A DNA stretch of 64,000 nucleotides, from assembly GCA_015698045.1 (NCBI GenBank), contig BLAL01000034.1:1426001-1490000 (forward strand). The letters are read 5' to 3'. Under the pieces are notes generated by a model. It did not search any database. It saw nothing but the letters and a program-made list of their open reading frames with translations, and was not told where the DNA came from. The position numbers and the translations under genes are program-made. Source of the stretch: Rhizophagus clarus. Its lineage: Eukaryota; Glomeromycota; Glomeromycetes; Glomerales; Glomeraceae. Shown piece after piece: positions 34,748 to 46,602 of the stretch (the stretch's first letter is position 1; the number at the start of each line of letters is the position of its first letter).

Positions 34748-37700
34748 TTATCTCCGTTCATCCCTATCTCTGCTATGATGTCTACGTCTGTTATTCTCAC
34801 CATCTTTAGATCTACTACTATGATGACGATTACTATGATGACGTGACGAATGATGCTTTTTATGTTTTCTGCTTCCATTTCGATGATAATCGTCTTTTGA
34901 ATAAGTATTATGACGAGATTTAGACAAGGAATTTCTTCTTTCGTCTTCTTTCTCCATAGATTCTCGTCGATGATGTGAAGATCTATACTTATTACTTCGA
35001 TGTTTATGGGATGAGGAATGGCGGCGTTTTTCTGAAGGAGATGAATGATCTTTATCAGGTGAAGGTGGTGTATTAGGCACTTCTTCCTTTGTTTGATAGA
35101 TGTCATCATCCTCCATTAAATCATCATTAGTTGAAACATCGATTACATTATCATCATCATCTTCAGGTACCTGAAATTCTTCTGTATCTATTATGAGTTT
35201 TGGTGACTCTGATCGGGATTGTCTTTCGGTATCGTCGTAAGTTTGTCCTATCGATTCTGCTTGGTTATTTTTTACGTCTTGCATTTCAATATCAAACTCA
35301 TGTTGTGGACTATGATACAAATTTTTACCATTTTCATCATCCAATGTTCTATTAGGTGAAGGTGTTCTAACTTTCATTTCATAACGTTCATTATGTAAAC
35401 CTTGATTACGTATTTCATCTTTTTTTTCATCCATTGAAATACGTCTGTCCTTCCTGTCACTAATTGATTCACGTCTGCTATCATAACGTGAACTATTATA
35501 TGAATCACGACGGTCGTCACGCCTGTCGCTCAATGATTCACGTCTATCTCTGTCTCTATCACTTCTTCTATCTGATATCGATTCACGTCTTTCTTCTCTT
35601 CTTTCGGATGCAGAATACCGTCTATCATCATCATAGTATCTTCTATCATTAACGTATCTTCGATCATCTTTTCTCTCCATTTCACGCATATCACGACTAC
35701 GACTTCTACGTCTTGATGATGTTGAGCTCTTTCTTCGTTCATCATATAACATACGATCATGTCTTGAAGGTGATCGACTACGATTCGATCCTTCACGATG
35801 CCTTCGAGAACTACGATGATGTGATCTGCTGCTACTTCGTCTTTCTTTGCTTCTACTTCTACTACGACTTCTCGCCTTTTCTCGTCTTCTAATTTCTAAG
35901 TCTTCATCTGGAATTACGTCCCTATCACGTCTATCCCGATCAGATATAATAGGAGGAGATAGCTTCTCACGTGTATCATTTTCCTTATCTAATGAATGAT
36001 GCGACACCGATGATTTACGACGCGCTAAGTCGCGTCCAAAATCGTCCACTAATCGTTCATCATCATATTTTGATTCACCTTCGCGATATTCTCTTTCGGA
36101 TCTAAATAAATAAGTGATAATTAATTTATTGATAATATACTCATACAAATTTTTTCAATCCACTTACGCTTCTCGTCTGCCAATTGAAGGACCCATACTT
36201 GATTCTCTTCTAAAATCACCATTATTTCCACGTCCGCTGTTGAATGGTCGTTGTTCATGGAAAAAACCTGTACCTCTTCCGCGACCTCCACCACGGCCAC
36301 GATTTTGAAAATTGCCTCCACGTTGTAGAAATCCCCCTCGAAATCCTCCGCCTCTGAAGGGCTGCATAGCACCACCCATACTACCTCCCATATTGTTCCC
36401 GAAAGGAGTAAAATTACCTTGTGGTGGCATCATTGGTCTATTATCCCAAAAATCATCATAAACCGGAGGTCTAAATGGCATGAATTGTGGTTGAGCTGGA
36501 AAAGGTTCACCTGGATAAAATCCGGATTCAAAGTATGATGGATCATAGTAACCGCCAGGTGCATTCATCATATTCATGTTCATTTGGGGATATCCGGCTA
36601 TAATAGTAATTTATATGTTATATTTAATTGATTTATAAAATGAAATGTTCTTTTAATAACTTACCATCATCGTACCAGTATTGACCTTGATCATAACCGA
36701 ATCCATAATCATTGTAATATCCAAATTGTCCATATGATGCTTGTTGTTGAGCAGTTGCAGGATTTTGTTGTGGAAAGGATTTTCCATTAGCATTCGGAAA
36801 TTGATGCTGCTGGCGTGATAATTGCTGCTGTGGTTGAAATTGAGAAGACTGTTGCGATTGTTGAGATGTTTGAGCTTGCTGTGATGATGCTGATTGCTGT
36901 TGTGGTGGAGCTTGTGGAAGATCATGAGTTGGCTTTTTTGGCAATTCCACTTTAGCACTCTATAAAAGAATTGTAAAAAAAAATTGACTCAAATGTTTCA
37001 GAAAAACAATGATAAAAAAAGTAAATTAAAATCGTACTAGCTCAGTTTTTGCTTTTGGAGGTTGTGCGGTAGCAGTTGTTTGTTGTGCGCCATCTTCAGC
37101 TATATCAATTTGCGTGTCTACAGAATCAAATTCTTTGTCTTTATCCTCAACTTTTACGGCAGGTAATGGTTGTTCGTTAATTACAAAATCTGTTGATTGC
37201 TGTTCTTTTTCTATTGAATCGGCAGAAACAGACATTTCCATTGTACTCTCTTCAACCACGTTATTATTATTATTACTATTACTATTATTATTAATAATAT
37301 TATTATCAACAGCATCATCTTCACTATTACCCTCGGGTACAATTTGTTGTTCATTTCTGCGTCTTGCCCAATCTCTTAAATGATTATCCACAGCTTCTCT
37401 AGTTGCTTTGTCGGGTAGTAAGTCATCAGGCAATAATGGAGATCGACAATTTGGACACTTGAACTGCTGATCTTCTTGTTCGGGATTGATTAGTGCGGTT
37501 CGAATACCTATGTAAATTATTTATTCAACCCAAATTTATACCACCAACCAACAGATAATTTTTTTATATTTATAATAATAAGGAAAAGGAGAAAAAGATA
37601 AGAAGCAATCACGTTAGTAACGATAACTGACTCAATAATTTAGGGAGGAAAAGCTGCAATGTATTGGTTAGTTTTCTTTTTTAAATAAAAAAAGAAGATT

Positions 37701-39650
37701 AAGAAATAAAAAAGAAAAAGTGTAGAATTTGCTCCTTCATATAATATACAAATCTTTGCGATTGATTACCGAGAACTAGTGTTCCCATAATATTTCCCTC
37801 ATTGTCCATTGTCATCAAGAATTTTTCAGTAGAAATGTTTGGAAAGTCCAAGCCCAATAATACAGGAATAAAACATCTTAATGTAATCAAGACATTGGTT
37901 GAAATGTTCACCAATCTTGTCTTGGATCATTAATTTCACACCTGTTATCATATAACACTATCTAAAAGAATATTTGTAACACCCATACTCCACAGGAAGA
38001 AAATAAAAAAAAATTGCACACAAGTTCACTAGACTAGAACTCGAGATTAATTTTGTTTTTAAACCTCGAGAAAATAACGAAGGGATTATATTTATTGTGC
38101 AACAAACAAATTGCGAGCAAAACCATAAAAATAACACAAAAGGCAAAATTATAGAACAAACAAATTGTAACAATACATCTAGCCTAACCTGACTAATTAA
38201 TCTATAAAACTCGTAACAAAAATCTAAAATTTGTTGTCTTTGTGAACAACAATAACGATACGTACATTCATCACAAAATGAAGCCTGACAACACGGCGTT
38301 ATAACAGCTTCTCTAAGAAGTCGAGAACATATCATGCATTGGAGTTCTTGAGGTACCGGAAAGGTATCTTCAAGCACTTCATTTGTAGTCACATATGATT
38401 TTTGGCGGGCATGAAATTTTTGCCATGCAGCACTTAATAGGAAAAAAAACAACGATTTGAGTATAATGTAATGTAGATGTTTCTTTTAAAATCTCGCATA
38501 AAATATCGATAACTTACTCATTCGCCTGTGCAATAACCAAATTTCCATCTTGTGTGACAAGTACTCCTTTTCCAGGAGGAACTTGTTCGACTTTTTGCAA
38601 GAAACTTCTGGGTATTCCCGTCGTCTTTCTGACCTTCATATGATCGAACGATCTATCACCATTTGTCGGACATGCTTGAATCCAATGTCCTATAAATTTC
38701 AAATAATGTAAACATCTCAAAATAAAATAAAAATATAATAAAAGGTGTGTAATAAGTTTATTATAAATACCTTTTTGTCCACATCTATAACAAACATAAT
38801 TTGGTGGGAGCGCTTTTTGAATTTGTTGTTTTACTTGAGGGCGAGGTTGATTTGGCCTTCGAAGTGCTGGTTTCCTATTAAAAAAGGTAAGATGAAATTA
38901 TAAATATAATAATATACATAGTATATTCGGATCAATAATAATAAACTTACGAAGCCATCTGTTCCTGAGTTTTTTCCCAGAACTCTGATGATTGTGCAAA
39001 CATAGCTGCAATTCTATCTTCTTCTGTTTGTTCTTCGCCAAAGGTTTGAGCTGTGGTTGGAACAGGCGAAGGTCGGGAGACTTGCGTTTGATGTTGTTGC
39101 TTAGACGAGTCAAAAGTTTTTGACAGAGATCTAAGAAAAAAAAGGATATTAAAATTTAGCGCCTATAGGGATAAGTATTACATTATTTATTGAAGAATTA
39201 AATGAAAATATTAACCCGTTAACATTTCCATAATTAACTCGATTTCCAGTTGCTACATTACGTGGTACTGTTGGCGCTCCTTCCAAATAACGATGTGCAG
39301 TCCCTTTCCCTGGTTTAGTAGGCACTCGTCGAACCACTATGGGTGTATTTCTTGGTATTAATGCAGTATCTTCTATGTAATCTATAGAAAAAAACAAACC
39401 AAGTTAACCATACAACAAATTTCTTACGTACACAAAGCGATTGAACAAAGTTATTTTCTGCAGCACACTATTATAAATAATTACCTTCCCCAGATTCAGC
39501 ATGGGAAACTACAATATCAAAGTCATTTCCCTTTAATTTTTTTGCGGTCAAGATTTCTTTTTTTGCATCGAAAACAGAGATTCCTAGACCGTCAAAGGTT
39601 ATGTTATCGTAATCTTTAGCGCTTTTGAATTTGTAATATATTTGAGACAT
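34748..39650 (-). CDS. MPE1: Mpe1/RBBP6-type cleavage and polyadenylation factor
   Basis: Mpe1/RBBP6 is a subunit of the nuclear mRNA 3'-end cleavage and polyadenylation factor and a RING-type ubiquitin ligase. From ATG at 39,650 the domains are: ubiquitin-like DWNN domain (MSQIYYKFKSAKDYDNITFD, continuing to RNTPIVVRRVP); a linker; a CCHC zinc knuckle (YVCYRCGQKGHWIQACP, about 38,690-38,800); and a U-box/RING (LQCMICSRLL ... PCCQASFCDECIRTALIN ... FKCPNC) spanning a long intron of about 755 bp (37,512-38,267). Then come poly-Asn, Gln-rich and Gly/Arg-rich (FRGGGFRGGFLQRGG) segments and a C-terminal Arg/Ser-rich domain of about 450 residues. The total is roughly 1,100 residues, between compact yeast Mpe1 and large animal RBBP6. 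It has at least nine exons. The RS tail resembles animal RBBP6 rather than yeast. Confidence 0.9.
37258..37312. repeat. ATT/AAT microsatellite within Mpe1 coding sequence
   Basis: Trinucleotide runs encode an Asn-rich tract (NNIINNNSNSNNNNN) in the linker after the RING domain. It is expected to be length-variable and disordered. Confidence 0.85.
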
Positions 39651-40580
39651 ATTTTAATCAATAAATGTAAACTAAACAAAAACTCAAAGCCCATTTTTTA
39701 CAATAGGTCTTTATATATTAATCACGTGTAAATGTGCATCACGTTAAAGTCAGTCATGACTATTCTTGCTAAATAGTACTTGTAAAAAAAAATCGGAAAA
39801 CCCCGATATACTTTATATACTTTGATGTCAATCGGTTATTTTGCCTGGAAAAACTTTAAGAGGTAAATTCTTTTGATGATTTTTTACGATTATATATGGA
39901 TAATCTTAAATACAATCAATATCATTCTGATATTTAAACGAAATTCGATAAAACCGATATTCATAATTAATTCAATGATACATTACGTAGAGAATCAAAT
40001 ATAAATAAATAAACATACTAAATTGCTGGATATTTTTTTTTTTTTTTAAAGATCTGATCTGAGATTTTTTTCGTTGAATTATTAAAAAACCAATGAAAAC
40101 TGGAATCACATCGGAAAATTTTCTGGTAAAATTTTTGAAAAGTAAAATCAGATCATATTGATAATTTGATATTGGTGATCCAGATCGACGAAATTGTGAT
40201 AAGCGTTGAAAAAGTTGTGATTTATTAAAAATTAATGAAATATATTGTATATCATTAAAATACGTAATTTACATTATAACAAGTTAACCTTAATTTTTAA
40301 TTTCAATTCTTATGTCCTAGTCCCTCGACTCGTCGTAAGAAAAGCTATCTAATAATAAATCAAAATTTTAGTTTCAAAGAAATTTTAGTCTTTTCCTTGC
40401 AAAAGAGATCTTTTTAGCTGTGTTCTATCACGTGACCATTAGTCACTGCTATCGTCAAAATGATAATCACTCGACCTAAACGTCCGAATTTGAAGAATTA
40501 TTATAATTTCGATCACGCGTCATCATTCTCAATTCTTTTAACAATATGCAAAATTAACAATATTTATGTTTATTTACTTT
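39651..40580. promoter_or_regulatory. Intergenic region with two CACGTG sites
   Basis: It separates the Mpe1 start from the Ipi3 stop. One CACGTG lies at 39,723-39,728, 73 bp before the Mpe1 start codon; a second, TCACGTGACC, is at 40,428-40,437. No convincing coding frame is present. The length (930 bp) is large for this gene-dense half. Confidence 0.45.
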
Positions 40581-42621
40581 TTAATTATTATTCTCCCTCC
40601 TTTTTGCAATGAAATTAGTTACTAATTCTTGATATAGTTCATCATTCAATCCTTTTATACATTGATATTGATTGTGAATACGCAATAATTCTGATTGTAG
40701 TGAAGAAATTCGTGTTTGTAAAGTAGATGCGTTATCATCTGACTAAAATTAGACAAAAGGTCTTAATAAATTGAATTAATAATTGGTAAAAAAAAATGTG
40801 TTTTACTTACTTGAAGTTGAAGTAATGTTTGTCTGGCTTTATGTAAATCATATAATTCTGAAGACGCGATGGCTTGACTTGTAAAATTATATTCAAATAA
40901 TTCCATTTCCTAAAAATATATGTATTAATATCATCAACGTAATTTAATAAAAAAAATCAACTTTATAAATATACCTTTGTGTTATCATTTAATATAATAT
41001 TAACACTTTCAGAGTTATCTTTTTGTAGTATAGTATTTCTTTGAAATAATTGTATTGGTTGAATTGTAATTTTATTTGATAAATTATTTGTGGATAAACC
41101 TAAATCTGGCGGTTTTATAAATGTAAATAAATTCGTTATAGGTCCTATAATAAAAAAAAAAGTTTTCATTAGAGTTAATAAAAAAAAATTTCAATATAAT
41201 TAACTTATATACCTTTGTAATGAGAGAAATTTTTTATCATCTGTTTGCTCATTATATCCCATATTATCAATGTACCATCTTGTGAACCTGATAACAGTAA
41301 CGTTGCATCATATGAGAGTGCAAGTGAAGTAACTGAAGAACTTTTTACGCAAATTTTTAAATCAATCAATCATTTATTTATTATTATTAAAATAAAATAG
41401 AAAACTAACCTATGCCCTTTGAATAAATTTCCTTTCTTATTATCTTTAGATGAATTTAATGTTGGAGCAATTTCACAAGCATCTACAATTGAAGCTGTGC
41501 CGCCGACAGCAATTACTTCTTCATTATTATTGGCCATGAAATATCCTCTCTTTTCTTGTTTAGTGTATAAATATACTTGATATATTAAATTATCATTGCC
41601 ACCACCAAAAAACATTCTTTCGGCTGGATCAGCTATTATACATGTTATTGCTGTTGGAAATACAAATGTTGTTAAAAGATATCCTGTTGCCAAATCCCAT
41701 AACTAATTATTACAAATTTTTAAAAGGTTATTTATTATTGAATGGGAATGAAAAATCTACAATTGCTGTGATAGTAAATAAACTTACTTTACATGTGTGA
41801 TCCAATGAAGAAGTTAGTACTCTTGTTGTATTAAAACTCCCTATTCCACACCAAATATCAGTTATTGGTAATGAATGTTCAGACCAAGTATAATAAGGTG
41901 AAGGCGCTTCATCAACTGAATTGTCCAATAAACTAAATTTACAACCAATTATTGATATTGTTAAAAAAAAGATAAATTTTAAGTTAAAACTCACTTGGTT
42001 AATAGCCACACATTTACACCAGCGTCTTCACTACCAGATATTAATGCAGAATCATCATTAGAAAATTTTATTACACTAATTCTTTTATAATGAGCATCAA
42101 ATACTTTGCATAATATTCCTGTAGAAATCTTTATTAAAATGAGATAATTTGTTCATTAGCTTATTAATTAATAAGTAAAAATAAAGCTTAAAGTTTTTAT
42201 TAATATTAGTACCTCCCAAATGTAAATTTTTCCATTTTCGATTCCCCCAGCGCAAAATACTCCTCCATTTGATACCGCTAATGCAACAATTTTTTCAGGA
42301 CAAATAATTTTCAAATGTACTTGGTCCTTATAAAAATGAATTATCTTAGTTTATTCAAAATTCAACGAAACGAAAAGGTTATTCCCTAATATTCAAGTGA
42401 GCTACCTTTTGAAATGAATATACATGTAATAAAGGTTTATCCACTTGAGCAGAAATTATTAAACCAATTCTATCACATTGTCCAGGATATGGTATTAAAG
42501 CTAGCGCATGCTTAAAACAGTTACTTTGTTTAAAAGAAGTATGTAAAGTACTAGTATGAAAATCAAGTACGTTCACAAAAGATTCTGTTGAAGATGAACA
42601 AAGCACCACTTCTGACAGCAT
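40581..42621 (-). CDS. IPI3: Ipi3/WDR18-like WD40 protein (Rix1 complex)
   Basis: Ipi3/WDR18 is part of the Rix1 complex that acts on pre-60S ribosomal particles (ITS2 processing, Rea1 recruitment) in the nucleus. From ATG at 42,621 (MLSEVVLCSSSTESFVNVLD) the exons encode WD40 repeats: KIICPEKIVALAVSNGGVFC, KIYIWE, ISVIKFSNDDSALISGSEDA, LPITDIWCG, LTSSLDHTCK-LWDL and SLALSYDATLLLSGSQDGTL-IIWD. A C-terminal helical segment (LHKARQTLLQLQSDD ... LRIHNQYQCIKGLND) is typical of the family. About nine exons give roughly 460 residues. A GTG 12 nt upstream would extend the frame, but the ATG is the sensible start. It shares a 251-bp divergent promoter with eL31. Confidence 0.82.
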
Positions 42622-42872
42622 TATTTCTTCCACATTAAAAAAAAAATGCTATGATAAAATATGCTATGATGTTACTGGACGATCAAATCAGTGATATTAT
42701 TTGACGTGTTACACGGAGAAATTTTTTAAAAGATCAAAAAAAGTTTTTATCCTCTCATTATTTTGGTAGCAAAGTTATTATTTCGGTAATCATCCATTAA
42801 TATTCGATTAAAGATTGCTTGTTCTACAATAATATATTTTTTTTTTTGCATACATTTGTTTAATGAATAGGA
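42622..42872. promoter_or_regulatory. Divergent promoter of Ipi3 and eL31
   Basis: The 251 bp between two divergent start codons of ribosome-related genes allow shared control (inference). No CACGTG is present. The region includes an A/T-rich stretch near 42,830-42,850. Confidence 0.5.
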
Positions 42873-43398
42873 ATGGTTAAGGAAAAAAAAGAAAAAAAAA
42901 CCACTACGCGTAGTGCAATAGCTGATGTTGTGACAAGAGATTATACAATTCATTTGCATAAAGCAATTCACGGACGGTATTTATTATAAATTCGTTAATT
43001 AATTAACAAGTCATCCATAAACTTCTAAATACTACTATGAATATATTATTAGGAGTTTTAAAAAACGTGCCCCATATGCAGTTAAAGCAATTCAAAAATT
43101 TGCTAAAGAACACATGGGAACGAGTGATGTTCGATTGGATCCATTGTTGAATAAAGAAATTTGGAAACAGGGTGTTAAAAGTGTACCTCATCGTTTGCGT
43201 TTACGTCTTTCTAGACGTAGAAATGATGAAGAGGATGCTAAAGAGAAATTGTATACTTATGTCACTTACGTACATGTGCCCTCATTTAAGGGTAAATTTC
43301 CTTTTTTTTTAATTTAATTTTTATTGATTTAAACAAAATTAATTAATACATAATTTTATTTTGAATCAGGATTGCAAACTACAGTTGTTGATCAATAA
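42873..43398 (+). CDS. RPL31: 60S ribosomal protein L31 (eL31)
   Basis: It is a structural protein of the large subunit near the exit tunnel. Three exons (42,873-42,976; 43,053-43,291; 43,370-43,398) give 123 residues, the usual length. The family sequence is clear: [77 protein letters not shown], ending [11 protein letters not shown]. The basic N-terminus ([11 protein letters not shown]) is normal. Introns are 76 and 78 bp with GT-AG ends. Divergent from Ipi3. Confidence 0.95.
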
Positions 43399-43498
43399 AT
43401 AAATTTCTTTAAAAAAAGAAAAAGCTAAACACATTTTTTTTTTTCTTTCAAAGAAATACAAAGAGATTAATTTTTAATTTTATTTGTTATCTCATGTG

Positions 43499-45025
43499 TT
43501 AAGTTGTTTTCTTATTATAATTAACATAACCAACGCCGACACAAGCCATTAATAATGAATTATCTGTGGAGTCTAATTTAATTTTAAAATTGACATCAAA
43601 GATGGTTTTTAAATCTCTCAAATATTGTATCCTAAAAAAAAAGGAAAATTTTGACAAATTTAATATGCTGGCATTTCTTAAAATAATAATGATGATACAA
43701 TTAAAAATTGTTTGCTATACATACGTAAAAGCCGTTAATTTCCCAATTCGAATTTTTGATACATCTTCAGGTCCAAGTACCATTAATAATAAAATTAACC
43801 ATTGGTTTAAGGAATCGACACAACCACCATTACTAATTTCATTTAGTAATAATTTAGCGGTTTTGTTGCCAACATCTTCGGGAGTTTCACCAGGCAAAGC
43901 AGCTTGTTCAGAACAATATAAAACTCCTGTAGTAGACTCGGCGACTAAATTTAAGGCAAATCCTGGTGATTTACCAGATTCTTCTCCCTTACGTACATCA
44001 GTAAAGATATATACATCAGGTATATATCTATTTAATACAGATCTAGCTGAATCTACTAATCTGTTAGCATTCTGTGGTGATACTCTTGTGGAACATGCTA
44101 TTCCACGAATACGTTTTATTCTACCTTCATCCGTGAATTGCATTGGTTTTAATGATCTTATTATCGGACATTTAAAATTAATTTCTCCTCCTCCTAAAGG
44201 TGCCGATCCACGTTTAATAATCTAATTTAATTTAAAGTTAGCTTTCTTTTAATAACGCCAACAACAATAAAAAATCTATTACTTTCAGTTCAAGTTCTTC
44301 TTCAATACCAAATTTTCTTAGTTGTAGTAAAGTTACTGTTCTTATACTATCCACCTGTCATTATCGCAGAAAGTATTAATAAATGACAATAAATAAATCA
44401 AATTAATAAAGTATTTAGTAATTCTTTTTACACGTACAGATATGTCTGTGTTATCGTTAGTTATACCAGTTAGTGTCAAATCAAATGCCTGTTTACCAAA
44501 TGGTGCTAATGCAATCAATGGTTCTAAGAAATATCCGATTGCTCTTGATGTACCGCATTCATGATAAATTTTTCCTCCAGTTATAACTCCTGGTTTGTAT
44601 AATATAGCCGTACCTAATTTTAATAGGGTAACATATTAAGTTTAAAGTGATCGAGTGGTAATGTCCAAATAAAAGTTAAATACCTGAGTAATTGATTTCA
44701 ATTGTCGAACCATTTGTTACTTTTTCAAGTAATCTTAGAAAACTTGCTTCAAAATCTATTATAAAAATTAAATTTGATAAATATACACATTTTCTATTGG
44801 AATTCCAACTATCATTCAACTATTTTAATGGTTTATTTCCGATATTTTTTTCGAAATCTTTCCATTTAAGAAATTATGTTATATACCTCTCAAACCAGGA
44901 TCGTCATCTTCAGAACGAATTTTATCAATTTTAACAATTTGTCCACTTAATGTGGCAAGAATAAGTCTTTGTCTTAAGTATCCATGTCCTGAAAATTTTA
45001 AAACTTTATGAGAAATATCTTTCAT
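43499..45025 (-). CDS. RCL1: RNA 3'-terminal phosphate cyclase-like protein Rcl1
   Basis: Rcl1 works with Bms1 in the small-subunit processome for early 18S rRNA processing in the nucleolus. From ATG at 45,025 the protein reads MKDISHKVLKFSGHGYLRQR, then SFLRLLEKVTNGSTIEINYS, TAILYKPGVITGG and CGTSRAIGYFLEPLIALAPF. A Gly-rich block GSAPLGGGEINFKCP is followed by RIRGIACSTRVSPQNANRL, EDVGNKTAKLLLNEISNGG and LTAFTIQYLRDLKTIFDV. The TRVSP and GGGE segments are standard for the RTC-like fold. Rcl1 differs from true cyclases by lacking the catalytic His motif near the C-terminus, and I see none here (the end is FKIKLDSTDNSLL). Length is about 375 residues in at least five exons. Confidence 0.9.
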
Positions 45026-45480
45026 TTTCTTTTATCAGAAAGTTTTTTTTTTACATAATAGTCGATGATCCCGTTTTTCACATTTAGGTATGATTATCAA
45101 GTAGATTATCAATAAAAGTTTGTTTTATTCAAGTGATAGCCAAAAGAGACTATATAGTCAAGTCAATTTAAAACAAAAAGAAGAAAAACTCGACGATGAG
45201 GAAAGTTGAAATGAAAATGATTAGAAAAAAATTCGACTTAATGTATAAATTAAATATTCAAAAGTATAATTTTTATTCACATATTATTACATTCATATCA
45301 ATTTTATCCGTAAAATAGAATGCTCCAGGCCTGCTCATAATTACTGTAATAAAAAATTTCAAATCGGTTGTTTTTATAACAATTTCTTAAAAAAAAAAAA
45401 TTCGTATCACAACAACGACATTTTCAATTTAATTAGTCGATCAAAACACTCCCGACTTTTACGCATAATCTCTCCTCAAA
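45026..45480. promoter_or_regulatory. Divergent promoter of Rcl1 and the Med28-like gene
   Basis: The 455 bp between divergent starts contain no credible ORF. Pyrimidine-rich sequence (ACTCCCGACTTTTACGC) lies just before the plus-strand start. Confidence 0.45.
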
Positions 45481-46033
45481 ATGTCGGAATCTCCATTACA
45501 TGCTTTATTGGACCAGTTATCTTTAGAATTACATGAATGTTTGAGAAAAATAATACCAGATATTAATGAAGAAGTTTTGAATCAAACTAAGAAAGCCGAA
45601 TACTCTGATAAATATGAAGAAGTCGAGAAAGTAAAAGAGAAACGTAATTTTTGCTTATTTTATTTAGTTTTCTTGAATACTTAAACCTGGATTATGCTAA
45701 CTAATTTTTTTTTTTTTTTTTGAGAAAGTGATCGAAAATCAAACCCATAGATTTTTAAGTGTAGCTAAACAATTAGAAATTGAATTTAACAAGATTATTT
45801 TTTCCGAAAGACAATCCGAAGAAGTCATTTTAAAAGAGGTAACGCAATATAAAATAAATATATTGTGTAGATACACATATGTATTAATCTTGTTAACATT
45901 AATATAGGAAATTAATGGACTGCGCCAAACTATTGGACATCAAAAAGAGGTTATTACAAAGTATACCTTATTAATGAAACAATGGACAAAAGAATTTAAA
46001 GAATTAGAGGAAGAGAATAAAATTCCTTTATAA
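45481..46033 (+). CDS. Mediator subunit 28-like protein
   Basis: Three exons (45,481-45,643; 45,729-45,838; 45,908-46,033) encode 132 residues. The N-terminus MSESPLHALLDQLSLELHEC is followed by an acidic linker. The helical core resembles MED28: NQTHRFLSVAKQLEIEFNKI, SERQSEEVILKEEINGLRQT and KYTLLMKQWTKEFKELEEEN. MED28 is a small helical subunit of the Mediator head/middle region that joins RNA polymerase II to activators. The match is to pattern and length, since short coiled-coil proteins diverge fast. Another small helical Mediator or kinetochore subunit remains possible. Confidence 0.6.
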
Positions 46034-46602
46034 AAAGTTTAGTAAATGACGAGTTTATGTTTTACTCATATAATTATTACCATCAAACAACGAATTGATA
46101 TCAAATAAATAAAATAATTATATTACCTTTTTATGGGACAAGAGAACTTAAACTAATAATTAACAAAATTTAATTTCACCATTGCTAACTAATTATAAAG
46201 TGTGACTGTGTCTGTAATGGATACTATTTAATTGAAACCTATACATGAAAGACAGAAAAGTATTGGAGATCTTCGAGAATCTTGAAGAATCTTAATTTAA
46301 ATATTTTCAAAAAAAATACTGGTTCCATCAATACAACATTTTTTTTTTAAAAAAAAAGGATCATCAAAAAGGATATTTTTTTTGTATAATAAATAACTCT
46401 CTTATTTTTTTTAAATCGTAATATCCTATAATTCGAAAATATTATAAATACAATACAAAAGAATTATCTTTAAAGATTTTGAAAAGATTTGATTAAAAAA
46501 ATTATGATGAATATAAGTATTCTTTTACTTAATTTTACATATATATGATCAGGTAACTTTCACTAATAACAGCTTAAATTTACAATTTGATATCTTGAAC
46601 AC
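46034..46602. other. Convergent 3' intergenic region
   Basis: It lies between the Med28-like gene and Nog2 stop codons. AT-rich; no gene is seen. It has mirror T and A runs near 46,340-46,390. Confidence 0.5.

Noticed and set aside
34741..35109. 122-codon alternative frame in the Mpe1 RS tail
   Set aside because: Repetitive Arg/Ser codons leave other frames open; the RS reading continues the spliced protein.
35464..35796. Plus- and minus-strand frames within the RS tail
   Set aside because: Shadows of repetitive coding sequence.
37114..37383. 89-codon plus-strand frame with poly-Leu
   Set aside because: Antisense of the ATT/AAT microsatellite and adjacent Mpe1 coding exon.
42619..42635. 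Upstream GTG or out-of-frame ATG as Ipi3 start
   Set aside because: The ATG at 42,635 is out of frame and hits a stop at once; GTG starts are not expected in fungi; ATG at 42,621 opens the conserved frame.
43566..44225. 219-codon plus-strand open frame
   Set aside because: Antisense of Rcl1 coding exons, which give a clear family match on the minus strand.
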